DNA of 64,000 nt from Yersinia massiliensis CCUG 53443 (GTDB lineage Bacteria > Pseudomonadota > Gammaproteobacteria > Enterobacterales > Enterobacteriaceae), in contig NZ_HE997643.1 of assembly GCF_000312485.1 (NCBI RefSeq), positions 460,131 to 524,130 on the forward strand, in the 5' to 3' direction. Shown piece after piece: positions 39,952-49,375 of this stretch. How positions within the stretch are numbered: the stretch's first letter is position 1; each line of letters opens with the position of its first letter. A program made the position numbers and the translations under genes. The notes below the pieces were generated by a model. It had not been told where the DNA came from. It saw only the letters and a list, made by a program, of their open reading frames with translations, and searched no databases.

Positions 39952-40500
39952 ATGGATAAAATTGATATTTTTCGCCGTAAATGGCTAACGTTAGGCGGGG
40001 TAGCGCTGGGTGTGTCGTTGCTACCAGGGCAGGCATTTGCTACCCTCTCAACTCCTCGCCCACGTATCTTGACCTTGAATAATTTGAATACAGGCGAGTC
40101 TATAAAAGCAGAGTTTTTTGATGGCCTTAGTTATAACAAAGACGAACTCTCGCGCTTGAATCATTTATTCCGCGATTATCGAGCTAATAAAGTAAAAACT
40201 ATCGACCCGCGCCTTTTTGATCAGCTCTACCGCCTGCAAGGTCTTCTCGGAACCACTAAACCGGTACAACTCATTTCCGGTTACCGCTCCCTTGATACCA
40301 ATAATGAACTGCGTGAGCGCAGCAGAGGTGTGGCTAAGCACAGCTTCCACACCCAAGGGAAAGCGATGGATTTTCATATCCAAGGTATCCAGTTAAGCAA
40401 TATTCGCAAAGCGGCATTAAAAATGCGTGCCGGTGGTGTAGGATACTACCCTCGCAGTAACTTTGTGCATATTGATACTGGGCCGAAAAGGTCTTGGTAA
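39952..40500 (+). CDS. mepK: Murein endopeptidase MepK (YcbK)
   Basis: Zinc D-Ala-D-Ala-type M15 peptidase; E. coli MepK cuts mDap-mDap crosslinks to let the sacculus expand. It is 182 aa, as in E. coli. The N-terminus RRKWLTLGGVALGVSLLPG with a following AFA cleavage site is a twin-arginine (Tat) signal. Zinc ligands fit His133, Asp140 (HSFHTQGKAMDFH) and His173 (FVHIDTG). It lies after ldtD, as in E. coli. Confidence 0.96.
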   Translation: MDKIDIFRRKWLTLGGVALGVSLLPGQAFATLSTPRPRILTLNNLNTGESIKAEFFDGLSYNKDELSRLNHLFRDYRANKVKTIDPRLFDQLYRLQGLLGTTKPVQLISGYRSLDTNNELRERSRGVAKHSFHTQGKAMDFHIQGIQLSNIRKAALKMRAGGVGYYPRSNFVHIDTGPKRSW

Positions 40501-40652
40501 TACGAATGATGATGCCAATGAGTTGGATATATTCCCAATAGATTTCAAGGTACAGGGCGGTGGTACAAGCATTAGTGCAAATTGGCCAGCCAGCGAATCT
40601 ACAGCTTGAATCATGATGGGGATATTGAGTACTGCATTGGGAGTGGAGCGTT

Positions 40653-41300
40653 ATGAAATATCAAATTATCCCCGTGACAGCTTTTAGCCAAAACTGCACC
40701 TTAATCTGGTGTGAAGCAACAGGGCAGGCTGCATTGGTTGATCCCGGCGGTGATGCTGAAAAGATCATTGCTGAAGTTGCGCGCCAAGGCGTCACTGTGA
40801 CTCAGGTCTTACTGACACATGGTCACTTGGACCATGTTGGCGCTGCGGCTGAAATCGCTGCGCATTTTGATATCCCCATATATGGCCCAGAGAAAGAAGA
40901 TATTTTTTGGTTAGAAGGGCTGCCAGCCCAAAGCCAAATGTTTGGGCTGGCTGAATGTAAAGCTTTCACCCCGACGCGTTGGTTGGAAGAAGGCGACAAA
41001 GTGACTGTTGGCGAGGTCGAACTGTCTGTTTTGCATTGCCCTGGCCATACGCCGGGTCACATTGTCTTCATCGATAAGCAAGGCCACTTGGCGCTCGTCG
41101 GTGATGTTATCTTTAATGGCGGAGTGGGGCGTAGTGACTTCCCCCGCGGCGACCATCAACAACTGATCAACTCCATACGAACTAAATTATTGCCGCTGGG
41201 TGATGACATCACCTTTATACCTGGCCATGGCCCTATGTCCACGCTAGGGCATGAGCGGCAAACTAATCCGTTTATACGCGAAGAACCCGCGATTTGGTGA
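40653..41300 (+). CDS. gloC: Type II hydroxyacylglutathione hydrolase GloC (YcbL)
   Basis: Metallo-beta-lactamase-fold glyoxalase II that hydrolyses S-lactoylglutathione in methylglyoxal detoxification. It is 215 aa, as in E. coli. Metal ligands: THGHLDH (His56, His58, Asp60, His61), His132 in CPGHTPGH, Asp151 in LVGDVIF and His192 in IPGHGPMS. It has its own upstream gap and a strong terminator. In E. coli aspC follows; here an EAL-domain gene intervenes. Confidence 0.96.
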   Translation: MKYQIIPVTAFSQNCTLIWCEATGQAALVDPGGDAEKIIAEVARQGVTVTQVLLTHGHLDHVGAAAEIAAHFDIPIYGPEKEDIFWLEGLPAQSQMFGLAECKAFTPTRWLEEGDKVTVGEVELSVLHCPGHTPGHIVFIDKQGHLALVGDVIFNGGVGRSDFPRGDHQQLINSIRTKLLPLGDDITFIPGHGPMSTLGHERQTNPFIREEPAIW

Positions 41301-41338
41301 TATACAATAGCTAAATCATGGCATGGCTCATCGTAGAG

Positions 41339-41361
41339 AAGGCACCTATTGGTGCCTTTTT
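41339..41361 (+). terminator. Rho-independent terminator of gloC
   Basis: AAGGCACC-TATT-GGTGCCTT followed by TTT: an 8-bp perfect stem. Confidence 0.92.
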
Positions 41362-41581
41362 GCGTTATATTTATTGAGCGGCTCATGTGTTTTGTGAACC
41401 AATAGCCAGCTATTTATTTGTACTATTTACATAATGATGATATCCATTGATTGTGCACTATGAGTGATATCGGCGGGGCATTCTTGGCAGATAAAAATCA
41501 TTAACGAGTCAAAGTAATTGATAGTGATGCGGTCGGTTTTTAACCGCCGTTTTGAGTTCGTAATATTACGAGCGCCTTTCA

Positions 41582-43123
41582 ATGGAACACACTATGCCAT
41601 TTCGTCGTTTCAGAAATAATAAGTTACTGTCCCGGCTTAGTTTTTCTTGCATGGTATTTATACTTTTTCTTTTGCTAGGTGCCGTTGTGATTTATGGGCA
41701 AACCAAAGCGAACATGCATCAAAATGCAGAGGCTAAACTATTACAGGCTAAGGTACGCTTCGATCAGATATTTAATAATTTACAGCATGCAGCAATCCAA
41801 GTTGAAACTGGACTAGGGAAACCTTGTTTACAAGTGGTGCAGAATTTACGGGATCAGGTGGTAATGACACCGGATGTTCGTTCTGTGACTTTTGCGAAAG
41901 GTTCGACCATTTATTGCTCTTCAATATATGGACCACTGGCCACTTCTTTTGATTTAGACGTATTTGTTAATGGGCAACTAGAATTAATGCCCGGTAATGA
42001 TGTCACACCCGATCGTGCATTGATGGTATATAGGCAAGCACGCGGTAATGACAGTATTTTAGTTGCCGTAGATGGTTATTACTTACGTAGTATTCTTAAT
42101 TTACTGAGTAGTGATATTCAGTTAAATCTGAAAGTCGGTAATCAGTGGATGGACTCAAAAGGGATGGTGCATGTTGGAAAACCCCGCCAAGAAGGTGAAT
42201 TACTTTCTGTGGCATCGGACAAGTTTGCCTATTCGTTAAGTACCATGCTTTCAAACCAGCAATATCTCACTTACGCTTGGCAATATACTCAGGGGAGCCT
42301 TATCTTCTTTGTTTTAGTGAGTATCGGGTCAGCCGCACTTGTTTTCTGGTTATCGGGTAAGGCCGCATCACCCACGCAGGTATTAAAACAGGCGTTAGGA
42401 AACAATGAGTTTATTCCTTACTTGCAACCGATTGTGACAGGTAAAGAGAAACTTTGGATTGGCTGTGAAGTATTAATGCGATGGCATCATCCTGGGCAAG
42501 GCATGATTCAACCGAATCATTTTATTCCCATGGCGGAGGACAGTGAGCTTATTGTGCCAATGACTCGCTCGCTTATGCAGCAAGTCAGTGAAAAATTTGC
42601 ACCTTATGTAAATCAGTTGCCGGAAGGTTTTCATTTTGGTTTTAATATTAGCGCCAATCATTGTCGTGACCTGAGCTTGGTGGATGACTGCCGTCGTTTT
42701 ATCAAAGCATTTGGTGGTAATAAGATTAATATCACGTTGGAATTAACTGAGCGAAAATTGATTGTTGCAGATGAAATTACCGATAAATTATTTGCAGAAC
42801 TTCATGCGCTCGGTGTCTTTATTGCGATTGATGATTTTGGTACCGGACATTCTAGTTTGAGTTATTTACAGCAGTTTAAAGTCGACTTTATAAAAATAGA
42901 CCAAAGTTTTGTAGGCATGATTGGGTCAGATGCGCTCTCGAGCCACATTGTGGGGAACGTTATTGATCTGGCGACTCGGTTAGGATTGCAGACGATTGCC
43001 GAGGGAGTCGAAAACGATACGCAAATGCGCTATTTGCAGGCTCACAAAGTTGATTATTTACAAGGCTATATGTTTGGGCGACCCATGCCAATGGACGAAT
43101 TTGCAAACTACATGTTCCATTAG
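41582..43123 (+). CDS. CSS-motif EAL-domain cyclic-di-GMP phosphodiesterase
   Basis: Inner-membrane enzyme predicted to hydrolyse c-di-GMP. Of 513 aa, residues 17-39 and about 239-258 are membrane segments flanking a periplasmic CSS domain (YCSSIYG, Cys112-Ser-Ser; second Cys82), a redox-regulated type in E. coli. The EAL domain (about 262-512) keeps all key residues: EVL at 296-298, Asn355, Glu387, Asp417-Asp418, Lys438, Glu474/Glu477 and Gln494 (YLQGYMFGRP). There is no GGDEF domain. Two starts are possible, ATG 41582 and ATG 41594, and neither has a strong ribosome site. It is flanked by terminators and absent from the E. coli gloC-aspC junction. Confidence 0.9.
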   Translation: MEHTMPFRRFRNNKLLSRLSFSCMVFILFLLLGAVVIYGQTKANMHQNAEAKLLQAKVRFDQIFNNLQHAAIQVETGLGKPCLQVVQNLRDQVVMTPDVRSVTFAKGSTIYCSSIYGPLATSFDLDVFVNGQLELMPGNDVTPDRALMVYRQARGNDSILVAVDGYYLRSILNLLSSDIQLNLKVGNQWMDSKGMVHVGKPRQEGELLSVASDKFAYSLSTMLSNQQYLTYAWQYTQGSLIFFVLVSIGSAALVFWLSGKAASPTQVLKQALGNNEFIPYLQPIVTGKEKLWIGCEVLMRWHHPGQGMIQPNHFIPMAEDSELIVPMTRSLMQQVSEKFAPYVNQLPEGFHFGFNISANHCRDLSLVDDCRRFIKAFGGNKINITLELTERKLIVADEITDKLFAELHALGVFIAIDDFGTGHSSLSYLQQFKVDFIKIDQSFVGMIGSDALSSHIVGNVIDLATRLGLQTIAEGVENDTQMRYLQAHKVDYLQGYMFGRPMPMDEFANYMFH

Positions 43124-43175
43124 GCATATTTGAAAAGACATCTTTGAGCGGGTGTATGTGAAGCGCCATGATGTA

Positions 43176-43204
43176 AAAAGGGTACTTTCAAAAGTACCCT
43201 TTTA
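43176..43204. terminator. Bidirectional terminator between the EAL gene and aspC
   Basis: AAAGGGTACTTT and AAAGTACCCTTT form a perfect 12-bp inverted repeat with only CA between, so the apical pairs must open. A and T runs on both sides suit the convergent genes. Confidence 0.88.
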
Positions 43205-43225
43205 TGGTCAGTCACAAAGTGTTAA

Positions 43226-44416
43226 TCAAAGTACTGCGACGATAGCTTCACACAGTGGAGCCATGTTGTCAGGCGTCATACCCGCAACGTTGACTCGACC
43301 AGAGTTAACCGCGTAAACAGCGAACTCATTACGTAGACGCAAAACTTGGTCTTTGTTCAGCCCACTGAACGAGAACATACCGTTCTGGTTAATGATAAAG
43401 CTGAAATCTTGTTTCGCGCCTTTTTCCTGCAACGTATTAACAAACAACTGGCGCATACGATGAATGCGTTGGCGCATATCCGTCAATTCTTGTTCCCAAA
43501 TGGCACGCAGTGCTGGATTGCTCAAAATCGTCGCAACGACAGAAGCACCATGGGCGGGTGGGTTAGAATAGTTAGCGCGAATAACGGCTTTCACTTGGCT
43601 AAACACGATATCTGCTACATCACTGCTTGCAGCAACGACAGTACATGCCCCAACACGCTCATTGTACAGACCAAAGTTTTTCGAATATGAGCTGCAAACG
43701 ATCAATTCTTGATGTTTCGCGGCAAAGATTCGCAGGCCCTGAGCATCTTCTTCCAGACCGTTGGCAAAGCCTTGATATGCGAAGTCAAACAGAGGCAACC
43801 AACCTTTCGCAACAGAGAGCTCAGCTAATTGGCTCCACTGGGCTTCAGTTGGGTCGATACCGGTTGGGTTATGGCAGCAGCCATGGAACAACACAACATC
43901 GCCAGCCTGAGCTTCTGACAGGCTATTTAATAGCCCATCAAAGTCTAACGCATGGTTCGCCGAATCATAATAGGCATACTCAACCACTTCTAGCCCTGCG
44001 GCAGCGAAGACATTTTTATGGTTTGGCCAGCTAGGATTACTGACCCAGACACGTTTGGCACTGGTTTGATGCGCGATAAAATCGGCAGCGATACGTAACC
44101 CACCTGTTCCACCTGGGGTTTGCGCGGTACGTGCACGGTTATCAGCGATAATTGCGCTTTGGGCTCCGAACAATAATTCCTGAGTGCAACTTGCGAAAGC
44201 CGGTAGGCCATCAATACTCAGATAGTTTTTAGTAACTTCATTTTCCAGCAAATACTGCTCAGCTTTCTTCACGCTGGTGAGTACCGGCGTTTTACCGGTT
44301 TCGTCTTTGTAGACGCCAATCCCTAGGTTGATTTTATTAGGGCGGTCATCCGCGCGGAAAATATCGGTCAGGCCCAGAATTGGGTCCGCAGGTGCAGCAG
44401 TGATTTTTTCAAACAT
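43226..44416 (-). CDS. aspC: Aspartate aminotransferase
   Basis: PLP enzyme interconverting aspartate plus 2-oxoglutarate with oxaloacetate plus glutamate; also acts on aromatic amino acids. From the ATG at 44416 it has 396 aa, as in E. coli, beginning [31 protein letters not shown]. The PLP lysine is in [15 protein letters not shown], and the substrate Arg is near the C-terminus in [14 protein letters not shown] context ([14 protein letters not shown]). An in-frame ATG five codons upstream lacks homology. Divergence from the close family at SxIIADN suggests ordinary drift only. Confidence 0.97.
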   Translation of the reverse strand: MFEKITAAPADPILGLTDIFRADDRPNKINLGIGVYKDETGKTPVLTSVKKAEQYLLENEVTKNYLSIDGLPAFASCTQELLFGAQSAIIADNRARTAQTPGGTGGLRIAADFIAHQTSAKRVWVSNPSWPNHKNVFAAAGLEVVEYAYYDSANHALDFDGLLNSLSEAQAGDVVLFHGCCHNPTGIDPTEAQWSQLAELSVAKGWLPLFDFAYQGFANGLEEDAQGLRIFAAKHQELIVCSSYSKNFGLYNERVGACTVVAASSDVADIVFSQVKAVIRANYSNPPAHGASVVATILSNPALRAIWEQELTDMRQRIHRMRQLFVNTLQEKGAKQDFSFIINQNGMFSFSGLNKDQVLRLRNEFAVYAVNSGRVNVAGMTPDNMAPLCEAIVAVL

Positions 44417-44602
44417 GTCAGAGGCTTCCATGGCTTAGCGTTAAGCAAACAGAACTATCAGGGTAACGCCAGTTGCAGCCTTTGCCAACCGTTTGCGATA
44501 AAAAGAAATGAATGTTGTGAGGCGGGGGGATTCAGGGTGAAAAATCAGCAAAATGGTGAGATTAGCAGTGTAATATCCCTATATTGACTAAGGATAGAAA
44601 CA

Positions 44603-44632
44603 AAAAGACAGAGCCGAAGCCCTGTCTTTTTT
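44603..44632 (-). terminator. Terminator of the ompF-type porin gene
   Basis: On the minus strand AGACAG pairs with CTGTCT around an inner GGC-TTCG-GCT element, followed by TTTTTG. The TTCG loop is typical of strong terminators. The flanking A-tract allows action on the other strand too. Confidence 0.9.
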
Positions 44633-44671
44633 AACTTACGTCAGCAGATAAACTGCTCGATTAAGTTTAAC

Positions 44672-45772
44672 TTAGAACTGGTAAACCAAGCCAACACCAA
44701 CAACGTCGTCTGTGTTCAGAGCGTTAGCACGGGTGAAGTTGTCTTCGTCCAGCAAGTTGATTTTGTAATCAACATAAGTGGTCATGTTTTTGTTGAACGC
44801 GTAGTAAGTACCAACAGAAACATATTTCAACAGATCATGGTTGTCATCAGTTGCGTTGTTCAGGTCCTTACCTTTGGACTGAACATAACCCAGTGATGGA
44901 CGCAGACCGAAGTCGAACTGGTATTGTGCAGTGATTTCAATGTCACGAGTCTTGTTAGCAACAGAATCATTGCCAAATGGAGTCATGTTTTGAGTTTCAG
45001 CGTACATTACAGCCAAGTATACGTTGTTAGCGTCGTATTTAGCACCAACGTTCCATGCTTGAGCTTTATCGCCTTCAGCAAATGTTGCGTTAGTCAGGTG
45101 AGCATTTTTCTGTGCAGTAGTACGGTTTGCAGTAGAGAAACCAGCACCGAAGTTCACGCCGTAACCGATATCATAAGTAGAAGAGATACCGAAGCCGTCA
45201 CCGTTCTGAGTAGTCAGCAAGCCATCACGGCCACTTTCGTTTTTGCCTTGGTATTGCAGGGCAAAGTTCAGACCGTCAACCAGACCGAAGAAGTTGGTGT
45301 TACGATAAGTGGCCAGACCAGTAGAACGACCAGTCATGTAGTTATCAGAGTTAGAGATTGAATCGCCACCGAATACTGGCAGCATGTCAGTCCATGCGTT
45401 GACGTCATAGATTACGCCGTAGTTACGGCCGTAGTCGAATGAACCGAATTCAGCAAATTTCAGACCAGCAAAGCCCAGACGAGTCTTGTTGCCTTTGCCT
45501 TCTTGAGCTTCAGCGTTGTTAGCCTGAATGTTGTATTCCCACTGGCCGTAACCGGTCAGTTGGTCAGTAATTTGGGTTTCACCTTTGAAGCCGAAACGAA
45601 CATAAGATTCGTCGCCGTCTTGACCAGCGTTGTCAGAGAACTGGTGACGCGCATCAACTTTACCGTACAGGTCAAGTTTGTTGCCGTCTTTGTTGTAGAT
45701 TTCTGCAGCATTAGCCGCGCCAGCGACCAACAATGCTGGGATTACTACTGCAAGAATATTGCGCTTCATCAT
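44672..45772 (-). CDS. ompF: OmpF-type general porin
   Basis: Outer-membrane trimeric 16-strand porin for small hydrophilic solutes. From the double-ATG start at 45772 (MMKRNILAV, as in E. coli OmpF) it has 366 aa with a signal peptide cleaved after ANA (residue 22) before [16 protein letters not shown]. The constriction loop L3 shows the [18 protein letters not shown] segment and the protein ends in the barrel-targeting VGVGLVYQF. Its position between aspC and asnS equals E. coli ompF. A longer upstream opening to 45886 is leader, not coding. Leader and operator features are listed separately. Confidence 0.95.
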   Translation of the reverse strand: MMKRNILAVVIPALLVAGAANAAEIYNKDGNKLDLYGKVDARHQFSDNAGQDGDESYVRFGFKGETQITDQLTGYGQWEYNIQANNAEAQEGKGNKTRLGFAGLKFAEFGSFDYGRNYGVIYDVNAWTDMLPVFGGDSISNSDNYMTGRSTGLATYRNTNFFGLVDGLNFALQYQGKNESGRDGLLTTQNGDGFGISSTYDIGYGVNFGAGFSTANRTTAQKNAHLTNATFAEGDKAQAWNVGAKYDANNVYLAVMYAETQNMTPFGNDSVANKTRDIEITAQYQFDFGLRPSLGYVQSKGKDLNNATDDNHDLLKYVSVGTYYAFNKNMTTYVDYKINLLDEDNFTRANALNTDDVVGVGLVYQF

Positions 45773-45884
45773 TATTATTACCCTCATTGGTTTTATTCGG
45801 ACACCTGCCACTGCCGACAATAATTTTTTTGGAACTATTGTTGAGAGTTTGGTGTCGTCTGTGTCTGAACGCAGTGTTCCATTC
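45760..45884 (-). promoter_or_regulatory. ompF-type mRNA leader with probable MicF target
   Basis: The leader contains ACACCAAACTCTCAACAATAG, then GGCAGTGGCAGGTGTC and ATGAGGGTAATAATAATG, which read almost as in the E. coli ompF leader. The latter two form the region paired by MicF in E. coli. TATAAG at 45896-45891 (minus) is a candidate -10, placing the transcript start near 45884. Confidence 0.65.
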
Positions 45885-45930
45885 ACCGACCTTATAATCC
45901 AGACCGAAAATGCTACTAATTACCTGAATA

Positions 45931-45962
45931 TGTTTCATTGGGATACTATGTGTTACAATATG
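45931..45962 (-). promoter_or_regulatory. Candidate OmpR half-sites upstream of ompF
   Basis: On the minus strand GTAACACATA and GAAACATATT begin exactly 20 bases apart (plus-strand TGTTAC at 45951, TGTTTC at 45931), the OmpR dimer spacing, about 47 bases upstream of the inferred transcript start. Confidence 0.55.
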
Positions 45963-46009
45963 TAAATTTGAGGGAACTTTGTGACTTAGATCGAACTTTA
46001 AAAAATGAC

Positions 46010-46032
46010 AAAAGCCAGCAGAGCTGGCTTTT
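46010..46032. terminator. Terminator of asnS
   Basis: AAAAGCCAGC-AGA-GCTGGCTTTT, a 10-bp perfect stem. On the minus strand it is followed by GTCATTTTTT, fitting the end of asnS. Confidence 0.9.
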
Positions 46033-46070
46033 ATTTATACAACTGCACTAACTTTTTCTAAATGACGAAC

Positions 46071-47471
46071 TTAGAAGCTAGCGTTTCTCGGTGTCCGTGG
46101 GAACGGAATAACATCCCGAACGTTTTGAACCCCTGTTACATAGGAGATCAAACGCTCAAATCCTAGCCCAAACCCTGAATGTGGTACAGTGCCGTAGCGA
46201 CGCAGATCACGATACCACCAATAATCTTCTTTATTGAGGCCCATTTCTTCCAGACGCGCATCCAACACATCTAAACGTTCTTCACGCTGTGAACCCCCGA
46301 TGATTTCACCAATGCCTGGCGCCAACACATCCATCGCCGCAACAGTTTTGCCATCATCGTTCATACGCATATAGAAAGCTTTAATGTCTTTCGGGTAGTT
46401 TTTAACCACGACCGGAGCTTTAAAGTGTTTCTCTGCCAAATAACGCTCATGTTCAGAAGATAAATCGATGCCCCAAGACACATCATTCTCAAATTTCTGG
46501 CCTGATGCTTGTAAGATAGCGATAGCGTCAGTGTAGTTAACCTGAGCGAAGTCGGAGGTTACAAAACGCTGCAAGCGATCCATGGCATCTTTATCGACAC
46601 GTTCTGCGAAGAATTTCATGTCATCTGCGCGTTCGTTCAATACTGCTTGGAAAACGTATTTCAACATTTTCTCGGCTAAACCCGCGACATCATCCAATGA
46701 AGCGAATGCAACTTCTGGTTCTACCATCCAGAACTCCGCCAAATGACGGCTCGTATTGGAGTTCTCAGCACGGAAAGTGGGGCCGAAAGTGTAAACTTTT
46801 GACAACGCACTCGCGTAGGTTTCACCGTTTAACTGGCCAGATACTGTCAGGAATGCTTCTTTACCGAAGAAATCCTCGCTGAAATCGATAGCACCGGTAT
46901 CGGTACGCGGCAGGTTTTCCAGATCTAACGTCGAGACACGGAACATTTCACCGGCACCTTCGGTATCTGATGCGGTGATAAGCGGCGTAGAAACCCAGAA
47001 ATAACCGTTCTCATCAAAGAAACGGTGAATGGCTTGTGCCAAGGTATGGCGAACACGAGCAACCGCGCCAATCAGATTAGTGCGTGGGCGCAAGTGAGCG
47101 ACTTCACGTAAATATTCGATGCTGTGGCGCTTGGCCGCCATCGGGTAGGTATCCGGATCATCCACCCAACCGACGACTTTGATAGCCGTAGCTTGGATTT
47201 CAAAACTTTGGCCTTCACCCGGAGATGCCACGACGGTCCCAGTAATTTCGACAGAACAACCCGTGGTCAGATGCAGCACTTCATCCTGATAATTTGGCAA
47301 AGAATTATTCACGACGGCCTGTAACGGGTCAAAGCAGGAACCGTCATAAACAGCAACGAAGGAGATACCCGCTTTTGAATCTCTCCGGGTACGTACCCAA
47401 CCGCGTACGGTGACTTCACTGTCAACCGCAGCACGGCCTTGCAGTACGTCGACTACAGGCACTACGCTCAT
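46071..47471 (-). CDS. asnS: Asparaginyl-tRNA synthetase
   Basis: Class IIb aminoacyl-tRNA synthetase. It is 466 aa, as in E. coli. The N-terminal OB-fold anticodon domain (about residues 1-100, [20 protein letters not shown]) is followed by the catalytic core with motif 2 ([21 protein letters not shown]) and motif 3 ([17 protein letters not shown], near residue 440). It stands alone with a terminator; the order ompF-asnS-pncB equals E. coli. Confidence 0.98.
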   Translation of the reverse strand: MSVVPVVDVLQGRAAVDSEVTVRGWVRTRRDSKAGISFVAVYDGSCFDPLQAVVNNSLPNYQDEVLHLTTGCSVEITGTVVASPGEGQSFEIQATAIKVVGWVDDPDTYPMAAKRHSIEYLREVAHLRPRTNLIGAVARVRHTLAQAIHRFFDENGYFWVSTPLITASDTEGAGEMFRVSTLDLENLPRTDTGAIDFSEDFFGKEAFLTVSGQLNGETYASALSKVYTFGPTFRAENSNTSRHLAEFWMVEPEVAFASLDDVAGLAEKMLKYVFQAVLNERADDMKFFAERVDKDAMDRLQRFVTSDFAQVNYTDAIAILQASGQKFENDVSWGIDLSSEHERYLAEKHFKAPVVVKNYPKDIKAFYMRMNDDGKTVAAMDVLAPGIGEIIGGSQREERLDVLDARLEEMGLNKEDYWWYRDLRRYGTVPHSGFGLGFERLISYVTGVQNVRDVIPFPRTPRNASF

Positions 47472-47642
47472 AGATTTCTCTCTTTAATAGTTTTGATATA
47501 GAAATAGTTAACAACCCAAGAAAATGGGGATGTTGCTATGTTACTTGCGACAGTGCAGGACACAAGTAGAAATCACCAGTTTAGTGCAACATTTCTATGC
47601 TTATGATGAATTGCTTATGGTGAATAAGAGGTGGCACAAATG

Positions 47643-48848
47643 CTAGCTGGCTTTCTTAACTAGCGGCAGGGCAAAGGCTTCACGTAACTCATCGACAAAC
47701 GCGGGATCGTGGCAAATGGTTTTACCGGGGCTATCAGACAGCTTAGCCACTGGTTTGTTGTTGCATTCAACCAGCTTGATAACAATATTCAATGGATTTA
47801 CACCGGGAATATCACAGGTTAAGCGTGTGCCAATGCCAAAGACCAATTGGATGCGCTGGTAGAAATGGCGGTAGAGCGATAACGCTTTTTCCAAATCTAG
47901 GTTATCTGAGAAAACCAAGGTCTTGGTCAGAGGGTCAATGCCCAGAGTCTCGTAATGCGCAATGGCTTTTTCACCCCACTCGACTGGGTCACCAGAGTCA
48001 TGGCGCAATCCCTGATAGCGATGAGCAAATGTTTCATCAAAATCGCGTAAGAAGGCATCCATGGTAATACAGTCGGTCAATGCCACCCCAAGTTGATCGG
48101 GGTATTCATCTAACCAAACTTGCAGTGCAACACGCTGGCTGTTTGCTAAAACAGGGCTTATTTGTTGATGTGCCTGGAACCATTCATGTGCCTGAGTCCC
48201 CACCGGGGTTAATGCCAATTTACGGGCTAAATCATAGTTACTGGTTCCGACAAGATACGGGAACTCATTTTTTAAGCTGCCCACGATGGCATGTTGTATC
48301 TCGCGTGAAAAACGACGACGGGTGCCGAAATCCATTAACTTGAACTGGGAGATATCAATATCAGCACTGAGCGTTTTAAATTGTTGTAGTTTGCGGCGCA
48401 GTTGCTCAATAGCTTGGGCGGTAGATACATGCACAGAACGGTGGCGATGGACGATTTCGCTGATGACCGCGAGAAGAGGCACTTCCCATAATATCGTTTC
48501 ACACCATAAACCTGCTATACGGATCTCTAGCTTACCGTTGTTATTCGAGACAGTGACTTGTTCAGGGTTAAAACGGAAATTGCGTAACCAACTGAGATAA
48601 TCTGCTTGAAAAAAGGGCAGGTTTGATAGATAGGAATACTCATCATCAGTTAGCGCCAATCGGCTCATTAATGCTATTTGCTGGCGGATTTCACTGGCAT
48701 ATTTTCCCAGCAGCTCATCACCGCGGCAGCGGAACTCAGCGGCAACAGAAATAGAGCGATAGCGATGGAACACAGCCTGCTGCATATGAAGCTTATATGC
48801 ATCGGTATCAAGCAATGAAGTCAAAATCGGTGAGGCGTCTTGAGTCAT
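47643..48848 (-). CDS. pncB: Nicotinate phosphoribosyltransferase
   Basis: NAD salvage enzyme joining nicotinate and PRPP to nicotinate mononucleotide with ATP. From the ATG at 48848 it has 401 aa (E. coli 400), beginning [29 protein letters not shown]. The phosphorylated-His region [12 protein letters not shown] and the PRPP-site [20 protein letters not shown] segment are conserved. The frame is open to 48929 but the extra 27 residues are not conserved. It is divergent from pepN. Confidence 0.97.
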   Translation of the reverse strand: MTQDASPILTSLLDTDAYKLHMQQAVFHRYRSISVAAEFRCRGDELLGKYASEIRQQIALMSRLALTDDEYSYLSNLPFFQADYLSWLRNFRFNPEQVTVSNNNGKLEIRIAGLWCETILWEVPLLAVISEIVHRHRSVHVSTAQAIEQLRRKLQQFKTLSADIDISQFKLMDFGTRRRFSREIQHAIVGSLKNEFPYLVGTSNYDLARKLALTPVGTQAHEWFQAHQQISPVLANSQRVALQVWLDEYPDQLGVALTDCITMDAFLRDFDETFAHRYQGLRHDSGDPVEWGEKAIAHYETLGIDPLTKTLVFSDNLDLEKALSLYRHFYQRIQLVFGIGTRLTCDIPGVNPLNIVIKLVECNNKPVAKLSDSPGKTICHDPAFVDELREAFALPLVKKAS

Positions 48849-49375
48849 GGCGCTATACAGCATCCTCGTAGCAGCATTTTCATAGTCGGTATATATAAAC
48901 GATAGCGTCGGCATAAACGATAAAGCCACGGGAGTATACCGATATTATTCTGTTATTGAAGTCTCATCACACCATAAATTCTAATCCAAGGTCTAGGCTT
49001 AAACGTGCCTTTAATATCGATTCAGGTTGGGTTGATGAAAACATTCGCAAGTTTATCCTATACGGGAATGCCAGAGATAACTGCCTAGGGAGAAAAAGAC
49101 GAAAAGTTTAGGTCCTTAATAAAGGAGAAAAACGGTTTTATCGCTCAACAAATGCAAACGTGTCATTTGTTTGCGAACCACCTCGAAAGAATCATCACTA
49201 ATGTCGAATTCGCGTCATTGCTACGGGTTCCCAACTAGGTTTTTATTTCAATTGTGATACATTGAAAAGCTATCTTAGTCTTGGGCAAAGCCACTAGCAG
49301 CCATGTTCTTAAGCTCATTTAGCCATAAAGGCAGACCGGATAATCATATTCACAGATGACGTCAAAAGGGTTTCT
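48849..49375. other. Divergent promoter gap between pncB and pepN
   Basis: 527 bp with no gene recognised. It contains overlapping inverted repeats at 49147-49174 (AACAAATG/CATTTGTT and GCAAAC/GTTTGC). E. coli has no ssu operon on this side either. Promoters for pncB and pepN are expected but could not be fixed. Confidence 0.5.
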
